From positions 5,172-69,171 of the forward strand of contig CAYXGZ010000015.1 in NCBI GenBank assembly GCA_964464755.1: a stretch of DNA of 64,000 bases. The letters are read 5' to 3'. This stretch comes from CAYXGZ01 sp964464755. GTDB taxonomy: Bacteria > Planctomycetota > MHYJ01 > JACPRB01. Below the pieces are notes generated by a model. The model saw only the letters and a program-made list of their open reading frames with translations, did no database searches and was not told the DNA's origin. Below, piece by piece: positions 8,070-17,146 of the stretch (position 1 is the stretch's first letter; every line of letters begins with the position of its first letter). Both the position numbers and the translations under genes were made by a program.

Positions 8070-8909
8070 ATGGGTACGCCGAAGGAAGCGCAGCTGAATT
8101 CCTGGACGAACGTGTCGCCGGGCTGGAAGAAGCACGACGCCTGGCTCGTCGAGTCCTCGCGGCCCTGCACCCAGCGGATCCTGGAGCGCGCCAAGGTCGG
8201 GCCGGGCGGACGCGTCCTCGACATCGCGAGCGGGACGGGGGAGCCGGCGATCCCCGCCGCGCACCTCGTCGGCCCCCACGGCTTCGTCCTGGGCACCGAC
8301 TTCGTGGAGCCGATGCTCGCCTTCGCCCGCGAGAAGGCCGCGAAGGCGGGGCTGCGCAACCTCGAGTTCCGCTGCGTGGACGGCGAGTCCCTGCAGGAGC
8401 CGGACGCGTCGTTCGACGCCGCGACGATGCGCTGGGGCCTCATGTTCATGCCCGACGGCCCCGCCTGCCTCCGCGCGGTCGCCCGGGCGCTCAAGCCCGG
8501 GAGCCGGGTCGCCCTGTCCTGCTGGGCCGCGCCCGAGCAGAACCCCTGGGCCTCGATCCCCGCGAAGGTGATGGTCCGGAACGGCTTCATCTCGCCGCCT
8601 CCCCCGGGGGCGCCGGGGCTCTTCGCGTACGCGGACCCGAAGCGGCTCGACGCCGAGTTGACCGCCGCGGGCTTCCGGGACGTGGGCGTCGAGCCCGTCG
8701 AGCTGGTCATGGTCTCCACGGAGACCGCCGAGGCGTACTGGGACTACGTCCGCGAGCTGGCGGGCCCCCTGGCGAGCGCGTTCGCCAAGCTGACCCTGGA
8801 GCAGCAGCGGACCGTGACGTCCGAGATCCTCGCCGAGGCGAAGCGGGCCTCGCCCGGCGGCCGGATCGTCCTGAAGGGCCTGACGTGGGTGGCCAGCGGC
8901 CGGGCGTGA
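8070..8909 (+). CDS. Class I SAM-dependent methyltransferase (UbiE/COQ5-like)
   Basis: A 279-residue methyltransferase. SAM-binding motif I is VLDIASGTGEPAI at residues ~48-60, followed by the acidic residue in LGTDFVEPML and a FDAATMRWGLMFMPD post-I region. The C-terminal half covers the substrate. It resembles the UbiE-like group in pattern but stands alone, so a quinone role cannot be claimed. The start at 8070 has GAGGAG upstream; the frame is open further 5' but overlaps the tRNA gene. It is followed by the first copy of the duplicated pseudopilin-like gene. Confidence 0.85.
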   Translation: MGTPKEAQLNSWTNVSPGWKKHDAWLVESSRPCTQRILERAKVGPGGRVLDIASGTGEPAIPAAHLVGPHGFVLGTDFVEPMLAFAREKAAKAGLRNLEFRCVDGESLQEPDASFDAATMRWGLMFMPDGPACLRAVARALKPGSRVALSCWAAPEQNPWASIPAKVMVRNGFISPPPPGAPGLFAYADPKRLDAELTAAGFRDVGVEPVELVMVSTETAEAYWDYVRELAGPLASAFAKLTLEQQRTVTSEILAEAKRASPGGRIVLKGLTWVASGRA

Positions 8910-8958
8910 CGGGACCTGAGATGTGTGGTATCGGGTCCTGAGTCCCCGATCGCCGGGG

Positions 8959-8964
8959 TAGGCT
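8959..8964 (+). promoter_or_regulatory. Candidate leaderless -10 box (TAGGCT)
   Basis: TAGGCT ends 6 nt before the ATG at 8971, and no Shine-Dalgarno is visible. The same element stands at the same distance in the paralog (18560-18565). Confidence 0.5.
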
Positions 8965-8970
8965 GGGGGC

Positions 8971-9459
8971 ATGGGCCTGATCGATCGGGATCGGCCGGTG
9001 CTCGCGGCGATTCAGGCCGCGCTCCTCGGGATGGCCGCCCTGATACTGGGGCTGATCCTTTTCGCACAGTTCGCCGGGAGCAGCACTCGCCATCGCCCCA
9101 TGATCAGGGCGCTGATCGAGGTCTTGCATCAGCAGTGCGAGAACTACCGGATCCGCTACGGCTGCTACCCCCCGACCGAACCCTACGAAGGCAGCGCCAA
9201 TCTCCATTACTACCTGGGTCGGGAGTGGATCCAGGACTGCCGGCCTTTCGGCCCGATGATGGCCTTCCCTGCCGAAGTCCTCGAGGGCCGTCCCGCCGTG
9301 ACGACCCCGGAACCGCCGAGGCGCCTCGTGGACGGCTGGGGCCGTCCGATCCGCTACCGCGTTCCCGGGGTGCACAATCCAAAGGGTGCGGACATCTGGT
9401 CCGAGGGCCCCGACCCGAGGTCGCCCGACGACGACATCGGGAATTGGGCGACGGAGTGA
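8971..9459 (+). CDS. GspG-like pseudopilin-related membrane protein, copy A
   Basis: A 162-residue protein with one N-terminal membrane segment (residues ~11-33) and a short acidic/aromatic outer domain. Its C-terminus (DGWGRPIRY, then DIWSEGPDP...DDDIGNW) matches the calcium-binding tail of type II secretion major pseudopilins of the GspG type. The classic prepilin leader (G-F-T-L-x-E) is absent, so processing by prepilin peptidase is doubtful. It is duplicated almost exactly at 18572-19060. The central ~230 bp look identical between copies, while the ends differ. No secretion operon is adjacent. Confidence 0.7.
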   Translation: MGLIDRDRPVLAAIQAALLGMAALILGLILFAQFAGSSTRHRPMIRALIEVLHQQCENYRIRYGCYPPTEPYEGSANLHYYLGREWIQDCRPFGPMMAFPAEVLEGRPAVTTPEPPRRLVDGWGRPIRYRVPGVHNPKGADIWSEGPDPRSPDDDIGNWATE

Positions 9460-9634
9460 GTCAGCGTCGCTCGGGTTGTCGTGTCGCTCGGCGATTCGAA
9501 TCAGCATTCGAGTGCCCTCGCGTCCGCCTTCGCCGGGACGAGGTAGAATCGGTCGTGAGGAACGCTAGACGCGAGAACGCCTCCAGCGACGTCGGGCGCA
9601 GGACTCTCCTGGCGAAACCGACCGTGGAGCTCGG
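9460..9634. other. Intergenic region without recognised features
   Basis: No convincing gene, hairpin with T-tract or repeat was seen. The composition is slightly less GC-rich than flanking genes. Confidence 0.4.
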
Positions 9635-10141
9635 ATGAAGCTCACCATCCTCGACCCAATGGGGAGCCGGAAGGCCGGAGCCCAAGTCGTGGTGGCCAAG
9701 CCGGAGCTTGGCGCCGAAATCCTGCGTTTGAAGGCGGATGCGAGAGCTGAGGTGCTGCTCCCGGGAGAATGCCGGGACCACTTCGTCCTGGTGTGGATTC
9801 CCGGAGTCGGAGGGGGGTTGCTCCGGCCCGGCGCACCTCGGGGGGAGACCCTGACCTTGGAGGCGCCGATTGTCTTGGAGGGCAGTTCCAGGGATTTGGT
9901 GGCGGCCTGGTACTTCCTTGCCGGCGGCCGGCGAATTCGAGCCGACCGATTCGCGGTGAGGGAGGAGGGGTGGCGGTGCCTGGAACAGTGGCGCGAGGAT
10001 GATCTACATCTCGCCTTGGAGTTGGACTACTCCCAACTAGAGGGGCTTGAATTCAATACGATTCCGAGATTCGCGGACGGGATCCTCATCTCCCGATCTC
10101 AGGGGCGAATTGTCGATCGGACCTCGTTTGACGGTCCATGA
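9635..10141 (+). CDS. Hypothetical protein
   Basis: A 168-residue soluble protein starting MKLTILDPMG. It looks beta-rich and has an acidic, hydrophobic C-terminal half (DDLHLALELDYSQLEGLEF). No signal peptide, membrane segment or known motif is seen. GGAG sits ~4 bp before the ATG. Codon use is somewhat less GC-rich than in neighbouring metabolic genes, and like the pseudopilin copies it lies in a small cluster of unassigned genes. No function is proposed. Confidence 0.6.
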   Translation: MKLTILDPMGSRKAGAQVVVAKPELGAEILRLKADARAEVLLPGECRDHFVLVWIPGVGGGLLRPGAPRGETLTLEAPIVLEGSSRDLVAAWYFLAGGRRIRADRFAVREEGWRCLEQWREDDLHLALELDYSQLEGLEFNTIPRFADGILISRSQGRIVDRTSFDGP

Positions 10142-10341
10142 CCGTGCCCCTCGAGAGGGCGGGCAAGCGAATGCCACCTCGACGTCCCGCCGTGTTCTCC
10201 CAAAGGGACCAGCCGCTTGAGTTGCTCTTATTCAGGAGAATCGACACCCCCTGGAGGATTTCCTCATCCGAGAGTCGCGCCCGCCCACGCAAGACCGTCC
10301 GTCCATGGGCTACCCTAGAAAGAGGAGTCAGGAGCGGTGTC

Positions 10342-10815
10342 ATGCGAGGGTGGCGACTTGCCGTCGGATACCTCGTCCTGGGCGCGCTGATCCCCCTGGC
10401 GATCGTCAATTGGCCATCCATGGACGACCGGGACCTGGGGCCCCAGGGGCGTTTCGCGGTCCAGGTTCCTGCCACCGCCAAGGAGCTCCTGGGGGCGTGG
10501 GTCCTGAACAAGGCCTGGGATGGCTACATGGGCGTGGCGATCCGCTTCAACGGGGACGGCACCTTCGACTACTGGTTCTACAGCGACGTCGGGAGCCTCG
10601 GGCCGCCTCCCAAGTACCCGGTTCGAGGTCGCTGGGAGATCAAGGGAAGCGCGGTGATGCTGGAATCGACAGCCCACGTGTACGACACGACCTGGCACCT
10701 GATTCGCCACCAGGGCCAGCTGGCCCTCATGCCCATGCGCACTCCCACCTGGGACCGGCTCCTGTTCCAGATCGCCGGGTTCGATGAACGCAATCCGTTT
10801 CTCCACCGGAGGTAG
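10342..10815 (+). CDS. Hypothetical membrane-anchored protein
   Basis: A 157-residue protein with an N-terminal membrane anchor or signal sequence (residues ~5-23). The exported domain has repeated Trp/Tyr/Gly beta-strand patterns (GDGTFDYWFYSD, RGRWEIKGSAV). The layout resembles a small lipocalin-like beta-barrel but does not prove it. The start ATG at 10342 has AGGAG 8 bp upstream. The open frame extends to 10138, but that part has poor coding character. The CPBP protease frame begins within its last 30 bp. Confidence 0.6.
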   Translation: MRGWRLAVGYLVLGALIPLAIVNWPSMDDRDLGPQGRFAVQVPATAKELLGAWVLNKAWDGYMGVAIRFNGDGTFDYWFYSDVGSLGPPPKYPVRGRWEIKGSAVMLESTAHVYDTTWHLIRHQGQLALMPMRTPTWDRLLFQIAGFDERNPFLHRR

Positions 10816-11581
10816 TGCACCCTTGGTTCGTTCCCGCTCCTCTCCCACCGCAAGCACGACTCCATTGGAGGCTGGCCTCTCGCCCCGCCCGCCCTCCGAC
10901 GAGCCGCCGCTGCGCGCAGCCGTCGTCGCCGCCATCCTCGCCCTCGACCTCGCCGTGCTGCTCGTCCTCCGCTACGGCTTCGGAAGCTACCTCTGGGCCT
11001 CGCAGGACTGGATGTTCGCGGTCCACGCCGCCCTGGGCCTCATGATCCCGCTGCTCGCCCGACCCCGCGGCGCCTCGGCCGGCCTCGCGTTCTCCGATCT
11101 CAAGCAGCGCTCGCGGCGCTTCCTCCCGGTCTTCGCCGCCTGCCTCGCCGGCTTCGCCCTGTTCGGCGCCGCCGGCGTCGCCGGGGCCCGCCTGCTCGGC
11201 CGGCCCGAGGAAATCCAGCCGCCGCTGACTTTCTCCGAATCCATGTCCCCGGCCGGCTGGTTCCTCGGCTTCATCGTCATCCACCCGCCCGCGGAGGAAC
11301 TGCTCTACCGCGCCGGCGTCCACGGCCTGCTCCGCCCCCGCCTCGGCGCCTGGCCCGCCATCCTCGCCGGCGGCGCCTGGTTCGGCTTCGTCCACTACCT
11401 CTACGGGATCCCCGCGCCCAGCGCCGCCTGCTACGGCTTCGGCGGCGTCGCGCTCGCCTGGGCCTACGAGCGCACCGGCTCGCTCCTCTACCCCTGGCTC
11501 CTCCACGTCCTCTTCAACGGGCTGGGCTGGTTCGCCTCCCTGCATCCCGAGTGGTTCGAGGCCCTCCGGGGCGGACGCTAG
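10784..11581 (+). CDS. CPBP-family intramembrane metalloprotease (Abi/CAAX-like)
   Basis: A 265-residue polytopic membrane protein with about six hydrophobic segments. It carries the CPBP signature motifs: EELLYRA (catalytic Glu pair), FGFVHYLYG (His) and HVLFN (His). Family members are glutamic-type intramembrane proteases acting in protein processing or, in some bacteria, bacteriocin immunity. The substrate here is unknown. The first ATG (10784) overlaps the previous gene by 32 bp. An in-frame TTG at 10823, preceded by GGAGG at about 10 bp, is an equally good start and would remove a non-hydrophobic N-terminal stretch. Confidence 0.85.
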   Translation: MNAIRFSTGGSAPLVRSRSSPTASTTPLEAGLSPRPPSDEPPLRAAVVAAILALDLAVLLVLRYGFGSYLWASQDWMFAVHAALGLMIPLLARPRGASAGLAFSDLKQRSRRFLPVFAACLAGFALFGAAGVAGARLLGRPEEIQPPLTFSESMSPAGWFLGFIVIHPPAEELLYRAGVHGLLRPRLGAWPAILAGGAWFGFVHYLYGIPAPSAACYGFGGVALAWAYERTGSLLYPWLLHVLFNGLGWFASLHPEWFEALRGGR

Positions 11582-11693
11582 AATTCGTCGATTTCGATCA
11601 AGACGCTTTTCCCGTCCCGGTGTAGGGAGCGGTGTCCCCCGAGGTCGGGCGCCCCAGGGCGCCCCGGGGGAGGCCGCCGAACCCGGAGCCGCC
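11582..11693 (+). promoter_or_regulatory. GC-rich structured leader upstream of the FG-GAP gene
   Basis: The region contains tandem copies of GGGCGCCCC and complementary CCCCCG/CGGGGG arms, so a strong hairpin could form about 20 bp before the start codon. There is no T-tract, so a simple terminator is unlikely. The function is unknown. Confidence 0.3.
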
Positions 11694-13055
11694 ATGAAGA
11701 CCCTCCTGCCCGTCGTGACCGTCCTCCTCCTCGTCGGCGCCACCGAGTCCCGCTCCCAGGCCGCCGCCAAGGACCCGGCCGTCATCTGGAAGGTCGCGCT
11801 CCAGAGCGACTCCAAGGGCTCCGCCGCGGCCGAGGACCTCGACGGGGACGGCCGGCCCGACGTGGCCTTCGGCACCTACTTCAACGACGAGCACGTCTAC
11901 GCCCTCGGCGGCAAGGACGGCCGCCTCCTCTGGAAGCGCAAGTCCCAGTCCGGCCCCTTCGACGCCTCCGTCACCATCGCCGACCTCGACGGCGACGGCC
12001 GCCCCGAGCTCCTCTCGGGCGACTCCTCCACCGGCAAGGTCTTCTGCTGGGACCCCGCCGGCAAGGAGCTCTGGGGCATCCCCCTCCCGAACAGCACCGA
12101 CTCGCCCCTCGCCATCGGCGACCTCGACGGCGACGGCAAGCCCGAGATCGCCGTCGGCTCGATGTGGAAGCAGAACGGCCTGGGCGACCTCAGCGTCTAC
12201 CGCGCCTCGACCCGCGAGCTGCTCTGGCGCCGCGAGGTGAAGGGCTGCGTCCAGTCCGAGCCCGTCCTCGTCGACCTCGACCAGGACGGCGGGCTCGACG
12301 TCCTCGTCACCTCCTGGCGCGGCGACCGCTGCATCCACGCCTTCCGGGGCCGCGACGGCGCCCCCCTCTGGAAGTTCGAGACCGCCGGCGACGACAAGTC
12401 CATGGGCATGTACCACGGCGTTACGGTCGTCGGCGACGGCAAGTCGCTCCGCATCCTCATGCCGACCTGCGACGGGGACATCTACGCGCTCGACGCCGCC
12501 GGCCGCCTCGCGTGGAAGCGCTACGTCGACGGCGAGTACTTCTTCGGCCCCGGCGCCGCGGGGGACCTGGATGGCGACGGGAAGCTGGAGTACCTCGTCT
12601 CGGGGCACGGCCTCCGCGCCTTGAGCGCCGAGGACGGCCGGGAGCTCTGGTCCCGCACCTGGGACCTCCCCGGCGGCGTCCTCGAGCGCGGCGTCGCCCT
12701 CGCCGACATGAACGGCGACGGCCGCCTGGACGTGATCGGGGCGGTCGGCCGGAAGATGCTCGTCCTCGACGGCCGCAGCGGGAAGGACCTCGCCTCCTTC
12801 GAGGTGCCCCTCGAGGGCGCCGAGGGGTCCCAGCACATCTCGTCGGCCCCCGTGGTCGCCGATTTCGACGGCGACGGGAAACTGGACGTCTTCTTCGTCG
12901 CGGGAAGAGGTTACAGTGGGGACGGAGAGTACGCGCCCACGTTGAACAAGGGGACCGCCTACGCCGTCCGCCTGGGCTCGGCGGGCGGCCCGGGGTGGAG
13001 GATGTTCCGCGGGAACCTCCGCCGGACCGGAACCCCGGACGCGGCCGCCAAGTAA
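11694..13055 (+). CDS. Secreted FG-GAP / VCBS-repeat beta-propeller protein
   Basis: A 453-residue exported protein with a signal peptide (hydrophobic residues ~5-15, cleavage probably near 24). At least five FG-GAP-type calcium loops follow (DLDGDGRPD, DLDGDGRPE, DLDGDGKPE, DMNGDGRLD, DFDGDGKLD). Between them are PQQ-like strands (DGRLLWKRK, AGRLAWKRY, DGRELWSRT). The pattern predicts a seven- or eight-bladed propeller in the periplasm or outside the cell, used for binding rather than catalysis. It ends 14 bp before the HEAT-VWA gene, with GAGGAG in between, so the two probably form an operon. Confidence 0.85.
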   Translation: MKTLLPVVTVLLLVGATESRSQAAAKDPAVIWKVALQSDSKGSAAAEDLDGDGRPDVAFGTYFNDEHVYALGGKDGRLLWKRKSQSGPFDASVTIADLDGDGRPELLSGDSSTGKVFCWDPAGKELWGIPLPNSTDSPLAIGDLDGDGKPEIAVGSMWKQNGLGDLSVYRASTRELLWRREVKGCVQSEPVLVDLDQDGGLDVLVTSWRGDRCIHAFRGRDGAPLWKFETAGDDKSMGMYHGVTVVGDGKSLRILMPTCDGDIYALDAAGRLAWKRYVDGEYFFGPGAAGDLDGDGKLEYLVSGHGLRALSAEDGRELWSRTWDLPGGVLERGVALADMNGDGRLDVIGAVGRKMLVLDGRSGKDLASFEVPLEGAEGSQHISSAPVVADFDGDGKLDVFFVAGRGYSGDGEYAPTLNKGTAYAVRLGSAGGPGWRMFRGNLRRTGTPDAAAK

Positions 13056-13069
13056 CGCGAGGAGACACC

Positions 13070-14959
13070 ATGATCCCGATCCTCTTGCTCGCCCTGGTCG
13101 CGCAGGCCGGGGATCTCGCCGGGCTCCGCAAGCAGTTCGAGGCGGAACGCGCCCTGCCGTTCCTGCAGCGCTACGGGACCCTCTCCCAGGTCGGCGAGCT
13201 CAAGACCCCGGAGGCGGCCGAGTTCCTGGGCCAGGTCTTCGACGCGGACTCCGACGCGAGCGTGAAGTCCTACGCCCTCTACTGCCTCGGGACCTGCGGG
13301 GGCCCCGAGGCCGCCCGCCGGCTCTGCCGCATCGCCCGCGACGAGTCGATGGAGATCAGCCTCCGCATGACCGCCGTGGCCTCCGCGGCCCGGACCCGGG
13401 TCAAGGAGGGAGTCGACCTGGCGGTCTCCATCGCCCGGGACCGGAACCCCGCCAACGCGCTCCGCGCCGGAGCGCTGGCCGCCCTCGTGGACGCCGATCT
13501 CAAGGACACGGAGTCCCTCTGGCGGGAGTCGCTGGCCGACGAGATGCCCTACGTGCGGGCCTACGCCCTGCGGGCCCTCGCCCCGCTGAAGGACGCCGCG
13601 ATCCTCGACCTGGCCCGCAAGGCGCTCCTCGACTCCCGCGAGGCCGCCGAGGTGCGATCCGCGTCCATCGTCCCCTGGACCGCGGTCGGCGGGGCCGTGG
13701 GCGTCGCCAACCTGCTGGCGGCCGCGCCGGTGGCCGACTGCAATCTCCGGGGCGAGCTCGAGGCGGCCCTCGTCGCCGTCGCCAACGGCGGGGCGCTCGA
13801 CGCCCTGCTCGCGGGGCTGAAGCGGACCGATCCGGCGATCCGCGCCCTGGCGGTCCGCGCCCTCGGAGCCACGCGGGCCCCGGCGGGCGTCGAGCCCGTG
13901 GAGGCCGCGATCCGGGACCGGGAAGTCGTCGTCCGCATCGCCGCCCTGGAGGCCGTCGCCGCCCGTCACACCGCCGAGAGCGCCGAGCTGCTCCGCCGCG
14001 AGGCCGCCCGCGGGGACGACGAGGCCTCCCTCGTCGCGATCTCGCTCCTCGACCGCTACCCCTCGGACGCGACCGTCGCGCTGCTCGTGAAGCTGGCGGA
14101 CCAGGGCCTGAAGATGGCGCACTACATGACGGTCCTCGACGTCCTCGGCCGCCTGAAGCGGCCCGAGGCGCTCGGGATCTTCGAGCGGGCCCTCGATCGG
14201 AGGGACTGGCCGGTCCGCTCCGCGGCGATCCAGGGCCTCCGGGGCATCCACGCGAAGGAATCGATCGACCTGCTGATCGGCCGGATCTCGAAGGAGGAGG
14301 GCCGCCTCCACGGCGACGTTCTCTCCGCCCTCGGCGTGCTCACGGGCAAGGACCTCGGCCCGAAGCAGGGACCCTGGGTCGAGTGGTGGAAGGTCGCCCG
14401 CGAGGCGTTCACGTTCCCCGCCCCCGCGGGGGCCGGGCCGCGGGCCACCGTCACCTACCACGGGCTGCCCGTCGTGAGCCGCCGCCTCGCGTTCTGCCTC
14501 GACGTCTCCGGCAGCATGATGGCCGAGGTGGGGGGCTATCCCCGCCTCGAGGTCGCCAAGCGCGAGCTCGCCCGGGTCCTCTCCGCGCTCGACGCGCAGG
14601 CCCAGGCCAACCTGGTCTTCTTCCACGACTCGCCGAAGGCCTGGCAGCCCTCGCTCGTGCCCGTCCGGCCGAACCTGGCCCGGGCGCTCGAGGCCATCAA
14701 GGCGGTCCAGGTGGGCGGCGGCACGAACGTCTTCGACTCCCTGGAGCTCGCCTTCAAGGACCGCAACGTCGACTCGATCTACCTGCTCAGCGACGGGATG
14801 CCGAACCTCGGGAAGTTCGTCCAGCCGGACGACATCCTCAAGGAGATCCGGGCGATGAACCGCACGCGGCGGATCACGATCCACGCGGTGTCCTTCGGCC
14901 CGAACCCCTTCATGAAGCGGCTGGCCGCGGAGAACGGCGGGGAGTACGTCGAGAAGTAG
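13070..14959 (+). CDS. Secreted HEAT-repeat protein with a C-terminal von Willebrand A domain
   Basis: A 629-residue protein with a short N-terminal signal (MIPILLLALVAQA). About 440 residues of HEAT/PBS-type helical repeats follow. The C-terminal VWA domain has an intact metal-ion-dependent adhesion site: DVSGSM at residue ~478, the Thr in GGGTNVFD, and the Asp in LLSDGMP. Such architectures mediate protein-protein contacts. GAGGAG lies 6 bp before the ATG. It is the second gene of a pair with the FG-GAP protein, and both are predicted to leave the cytoplasm. The stop is directly followed by the stop of the kinase gene on the other strand. Confidence 0.85.
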   Translation: MIPILLLALVAQAGDLAGLRKQFEAERALPFLQRYGTLSQVGELKTPEAAEFLGQVFDADSDASVKSYALYCLGTCGGPEAARRLCRIARDESMEISLRMTAVASAARTRVKEGVDLAVSIARDRNPANALRAGALAALVDADLKDTESLWRESLADEMPYVRAYALRALAPLKDAAILDLARKALLDSREAAEVRSASIVPWTAVGGAVGVANLLAAAPVADCNLRGELEAALVAVANGGALDALLAGLKRTDPAIRALAVRALGATRAPAGVEPVEAAIRDREVVVRIAALEAVAARHTAESAELLRREAARGDDEASLVAISLLDRYPSDATVALLVKLADQGLKMAHYMTVLDVLGRLKRPEALGIFERALDRRDWPVRSAAIQGLRGIHAKESIDLLIGRISKEEGRLHGDVLSALGVLTGKDLGPKQGPWVEWWKVAREAFTFPAPAGAGPRATVTYHGLPVVSRRLAFCLDVSGSMMAEVGGYPRLEVAKRELARVLSALDAQAQANLVFFHDSPKAWQPSLVPVRPNLARALEAIKAVQVGGGTNVFDSLELAFKDRNVDSIYLLSDGMPNLGKFVQPDDILKEIRAMNRTRRITIHAVSFGPNPFMKRLAAENGGEYVEK

Positions 14960-17146
14960 CTAGCGGGACTTCTCGACGGCCTCGCGGACCCGGCCCAGTT
15001 CCTCCTCGATGGTCTGGCGCACGCCCGGGAAGGTGGCCGACAGCTCGAGGGCCCGCCGCAGATCGGACTCCGCCTGCTCGAGGAGCTTCCTCGCCGGCCC
15101 GGGGGCCTGGCCCTCGGCGAGCATCCGCCGGTCGATCGCCATGCAGAGCAGGAACGCAGCATTCGTGGGATCCCCCTTGACGCAATGGAGGTCGTCCTCG
15201 AGCGCCCCCGCGTAGTCGGCGGCCACGCGCCGGACCCAGGCCCGCACGGAGTGGCCCGAGACCCAGCCCGGCCGCAAACGGAGCACCTCGTCGCAATCCT
15301 CGAGCGCCCCCTTCATGTTGTTCGCGTACACCCGGGCCTGCGCGCGGTAGCTGCGGGAGAAGATGTCGTTCGGGTTGACCTGGAGGGCGGCGTCGCAGTC
15401 GAGGCTGGCCTGGGTCCACTGCTCCTGGATGAACCTGGAGTAGCCGCGGGCGCGGTAGGCCTTCCCGAAGTGGGGCATGAGGCGGAGCGCCTCGGTCTGC
15501 CACTTCTCGGCCTCGGGACCGGCCCCGGTCATCCAGCCGATCCAGTAGCAGGCCTCCTCGGACGGCGCGGAGCGGTGCTCCTTCTTGAGGAACTCGACCG
15601 CGCCGTCGAAGTCGTTCTCGCCGTAGCCCTTCATCAGCGCCGTCGAGATCACCCGGGCCGTCTCCAGCTCCTCGGGGCGGAAGAACGCGTCGGCTGCGCC
15701 CCCGGGGAGCCGGCCCTTCTGGAGGGCCTCGCGGGCCCGCCGGACCTCCTCGTCGAAGACCTGCTGGGTCTCCGGCCGCATCCGGTCGATGTACCTCGCC
15801 CGCTCCTGGCGTTCCAGCCGCAGCCACCCGACCAGGGACCAGCCGGCGGCGAAGTCGGGGGCCAAGTCGACGGCCCGGGTCGCGTCGGCGAGCGCGCCGT
15901 CGAGATCCTCGATCCACTGCCGGCCGCGGGCCCGGACGTACCAGGCCTGGGGCAGTCCCGGGTGGGCCTCGAGGAACGCGCCGAGCTCCGAGATCGATTT
16001 CTCGATGGCCGCGCGCGTCTCGCGGGGATCCGTCTGCGCCTGGCTCCAGCGCTGGCGCTTCAGCAGCAGGTCGGCCCAGAGCTTGGACAGGTCCTGCAGG
16101 ACCCGCTCGCGCTCCTCCGACTGGCGGCGCTCCTCGGCCCGGGCCTGCGAGCTCCGGACGACCTGGACGACGACGAGCCCGGCCACGCCCAGGGCGAGGA
16201 CGCTCGCGACCAGGGCGAGGGTCCGGCGGCGCACCCAGCGGGCCGCCGCCGAGGGGCGGGTCGTCTCGATCCTCCGGCCCTCGAGGTAGCGCGAGAGCTC
16301 GTCGGCGAACTCGCGCGCGGAGGCGAAGCGGCGGGCCGGGTCCTTCTCCATCGCCTTCAGCACGAGGGTCTCCAGCTCGGGCGGGACGCCCGGGGCGTGC
16401 CGCGACGGGGGAGGGGGATCCACCTGGCGCACCTGGTCCAGCAGGTCGGCGAGGTTCGTCTCCGTCCACGGGGGCCGGCCCGCGAGGAGGCGGTAGAGGG
16501 TCGCGCCCAGCCCGTACACGTCGGTCCGGACGTCCGAGCGCCTCCCGGCGGCCTGCTCCGGGGCCATGTACAGCGGGGTGCCGATCGTGGCCCCGGTCCG
16601 GGTCAGAGACGAGCCCGGCTCGAGCTCCTTCGCGAGCCCGAAGTCCGTGACCCAGACGTTCCGGTCGCGGTCGTAGAGGAGGTTGGCGGGCTTCAGGTCC
16701 CGGTGGACGATCCCCTGCGAATGGGCGTACTCGACGGCCTCGGCGGCCTGCCGCACGGCCTCCGCGGCCTCGCGCGGCGGGAGCTCCACGTCCTCGAGGG
16801 TCTTCCCCTCGATGAGGCGCATCGAGAGGTAGGGGGTGCCGTCCACCTCCCCGACCTCGTGGACGGGGACGATGTGCGGGTGCGAGAGCCGGGCGGCGAG
16901 CTTCGCCTCGCGGGAGAAGCGGGCCAGGAGCTTCTCGTTGTCCGTGTGGAGGATCTTCAGCGCGACGACGCGGCCGAGGTCCTCCTCGAGGGCCCGGTAG
17001 ACGGCGCCCGCGCCGCCGCGGCCGATCTGCTCCTGCAGCAGGAAGCGCCCGAAGCGCCCCGAGCGGCGGGGGCCCGGGCCCTCCGCGTCGGGCGCGGGGC
17101 CGGAGAGCAGCCGGCGGAGCCGGTCGAGCGAGTCGTTCGAGCTCAC
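14960..17146 (-). CDS. Membrane Ser/Thr protein kinase with periplasmic TPR domain
   Basis: A 728-residue protein. The N-terminal kinase domain is complete: Gly-rich loop IGRGGAGAVY (~41-50), VALK lysine, HRDLKPAN with catalytic Asp, DFG, and TPLYMAPEQAAGR in the activation segment. A membrane segment (TLALVASVLALGVAGLVVV) at ~300-320 is followed by ~400 residues of tetratricopeptide-type repeats outside the membrane. The GTG start overlaps the stop of the sigma factor gene (GTGA), implying translational coupling. Kinase-sigma pairs of this type are common in planctomycetes and presumably let an external signal control the sigma factor, directly or indirectly. Confidence 0.92.
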   Translation of the reverse strand: MSSNDSLDRLRRLLSGPAPDAEGPGPRRSGRFGRFLLQEQIGRGGAGAVYRALEEDLGRVVALKILHTDNEKLLARFSREAKLAARLSHPHIVPVHEVGEVDGTPYLSMRLIEGKTLEDVELPPREAAEAVRQAAEAVEYAHSQGIVHRDLKPANLLYDRDRNVWVTDFGLAKELEPGSSLTRTGATIGTPLYMAPEQAAGRRSDVRTDVYGLGATLYRLLAGRPPWTETNLADLLDQVRQVDPPPPSRHAPGVPPELETLVLKAMEKDPARRFASAREFADELSRYLEGRRIETTRPSAAARWVRRRTLALVASVLALGVAGLVVVQVVRSSQARAEERRQSEERERVLQDLSKLWADLLLKRQRWSQAQTDPRETRAAIEKSISELGAFLEAHPGLPQAWYVRARGRQWIEDLDGALADATRAVDLAPDFAAGWSLVGWLRLERQERARYIDRMRPETQQVFDEEVRRAREALQKGRLPGGAADAFFRPEELETARVISTALMKGYGENDFDGAVEFLKKEHRSAPSEEACYWIGWMTGAGPEAEKWQTEALRLMPHFGKAYRARGYSRFIQEQWTQASLDCDAALQVNPNDIFSRSYRAQARVYANNMKGALEDCDEVLRLRPGWVSGHSVRAWVRRVAADYAGALEDDLHCVKGDPTNAAFLLCMAIDRRMLAEGQAPGPARKLLEQAESDLRRALELSATFPGVRQTIEEELGRVREAVEKSR

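Noticed and set aside
8940..8965. CCCCG/CGGGG hairpin after the methyltransferase gene as a terminator
   Set aside because: The stem is only 5 bp, there is no T-tract, and the region coincides with the promoter of the next gene.
8707..9507. Minus-strand frame conserved in both copies of the duplication (also 18497-19099)
   Set aside because: Its conservation follows from the duplicated DNA itself. The plus strand has the membrane helix and pseudopilin signature.
12164..13069. In-frame 5' extension of the HEAT-VWA gene through the FG-GAP gene
   Set aside because: The segment overlaps the FG-GAP gene in another frame, is Arg-rich, and GAGGAG plus a signal peptide mark the ATG at 13070.
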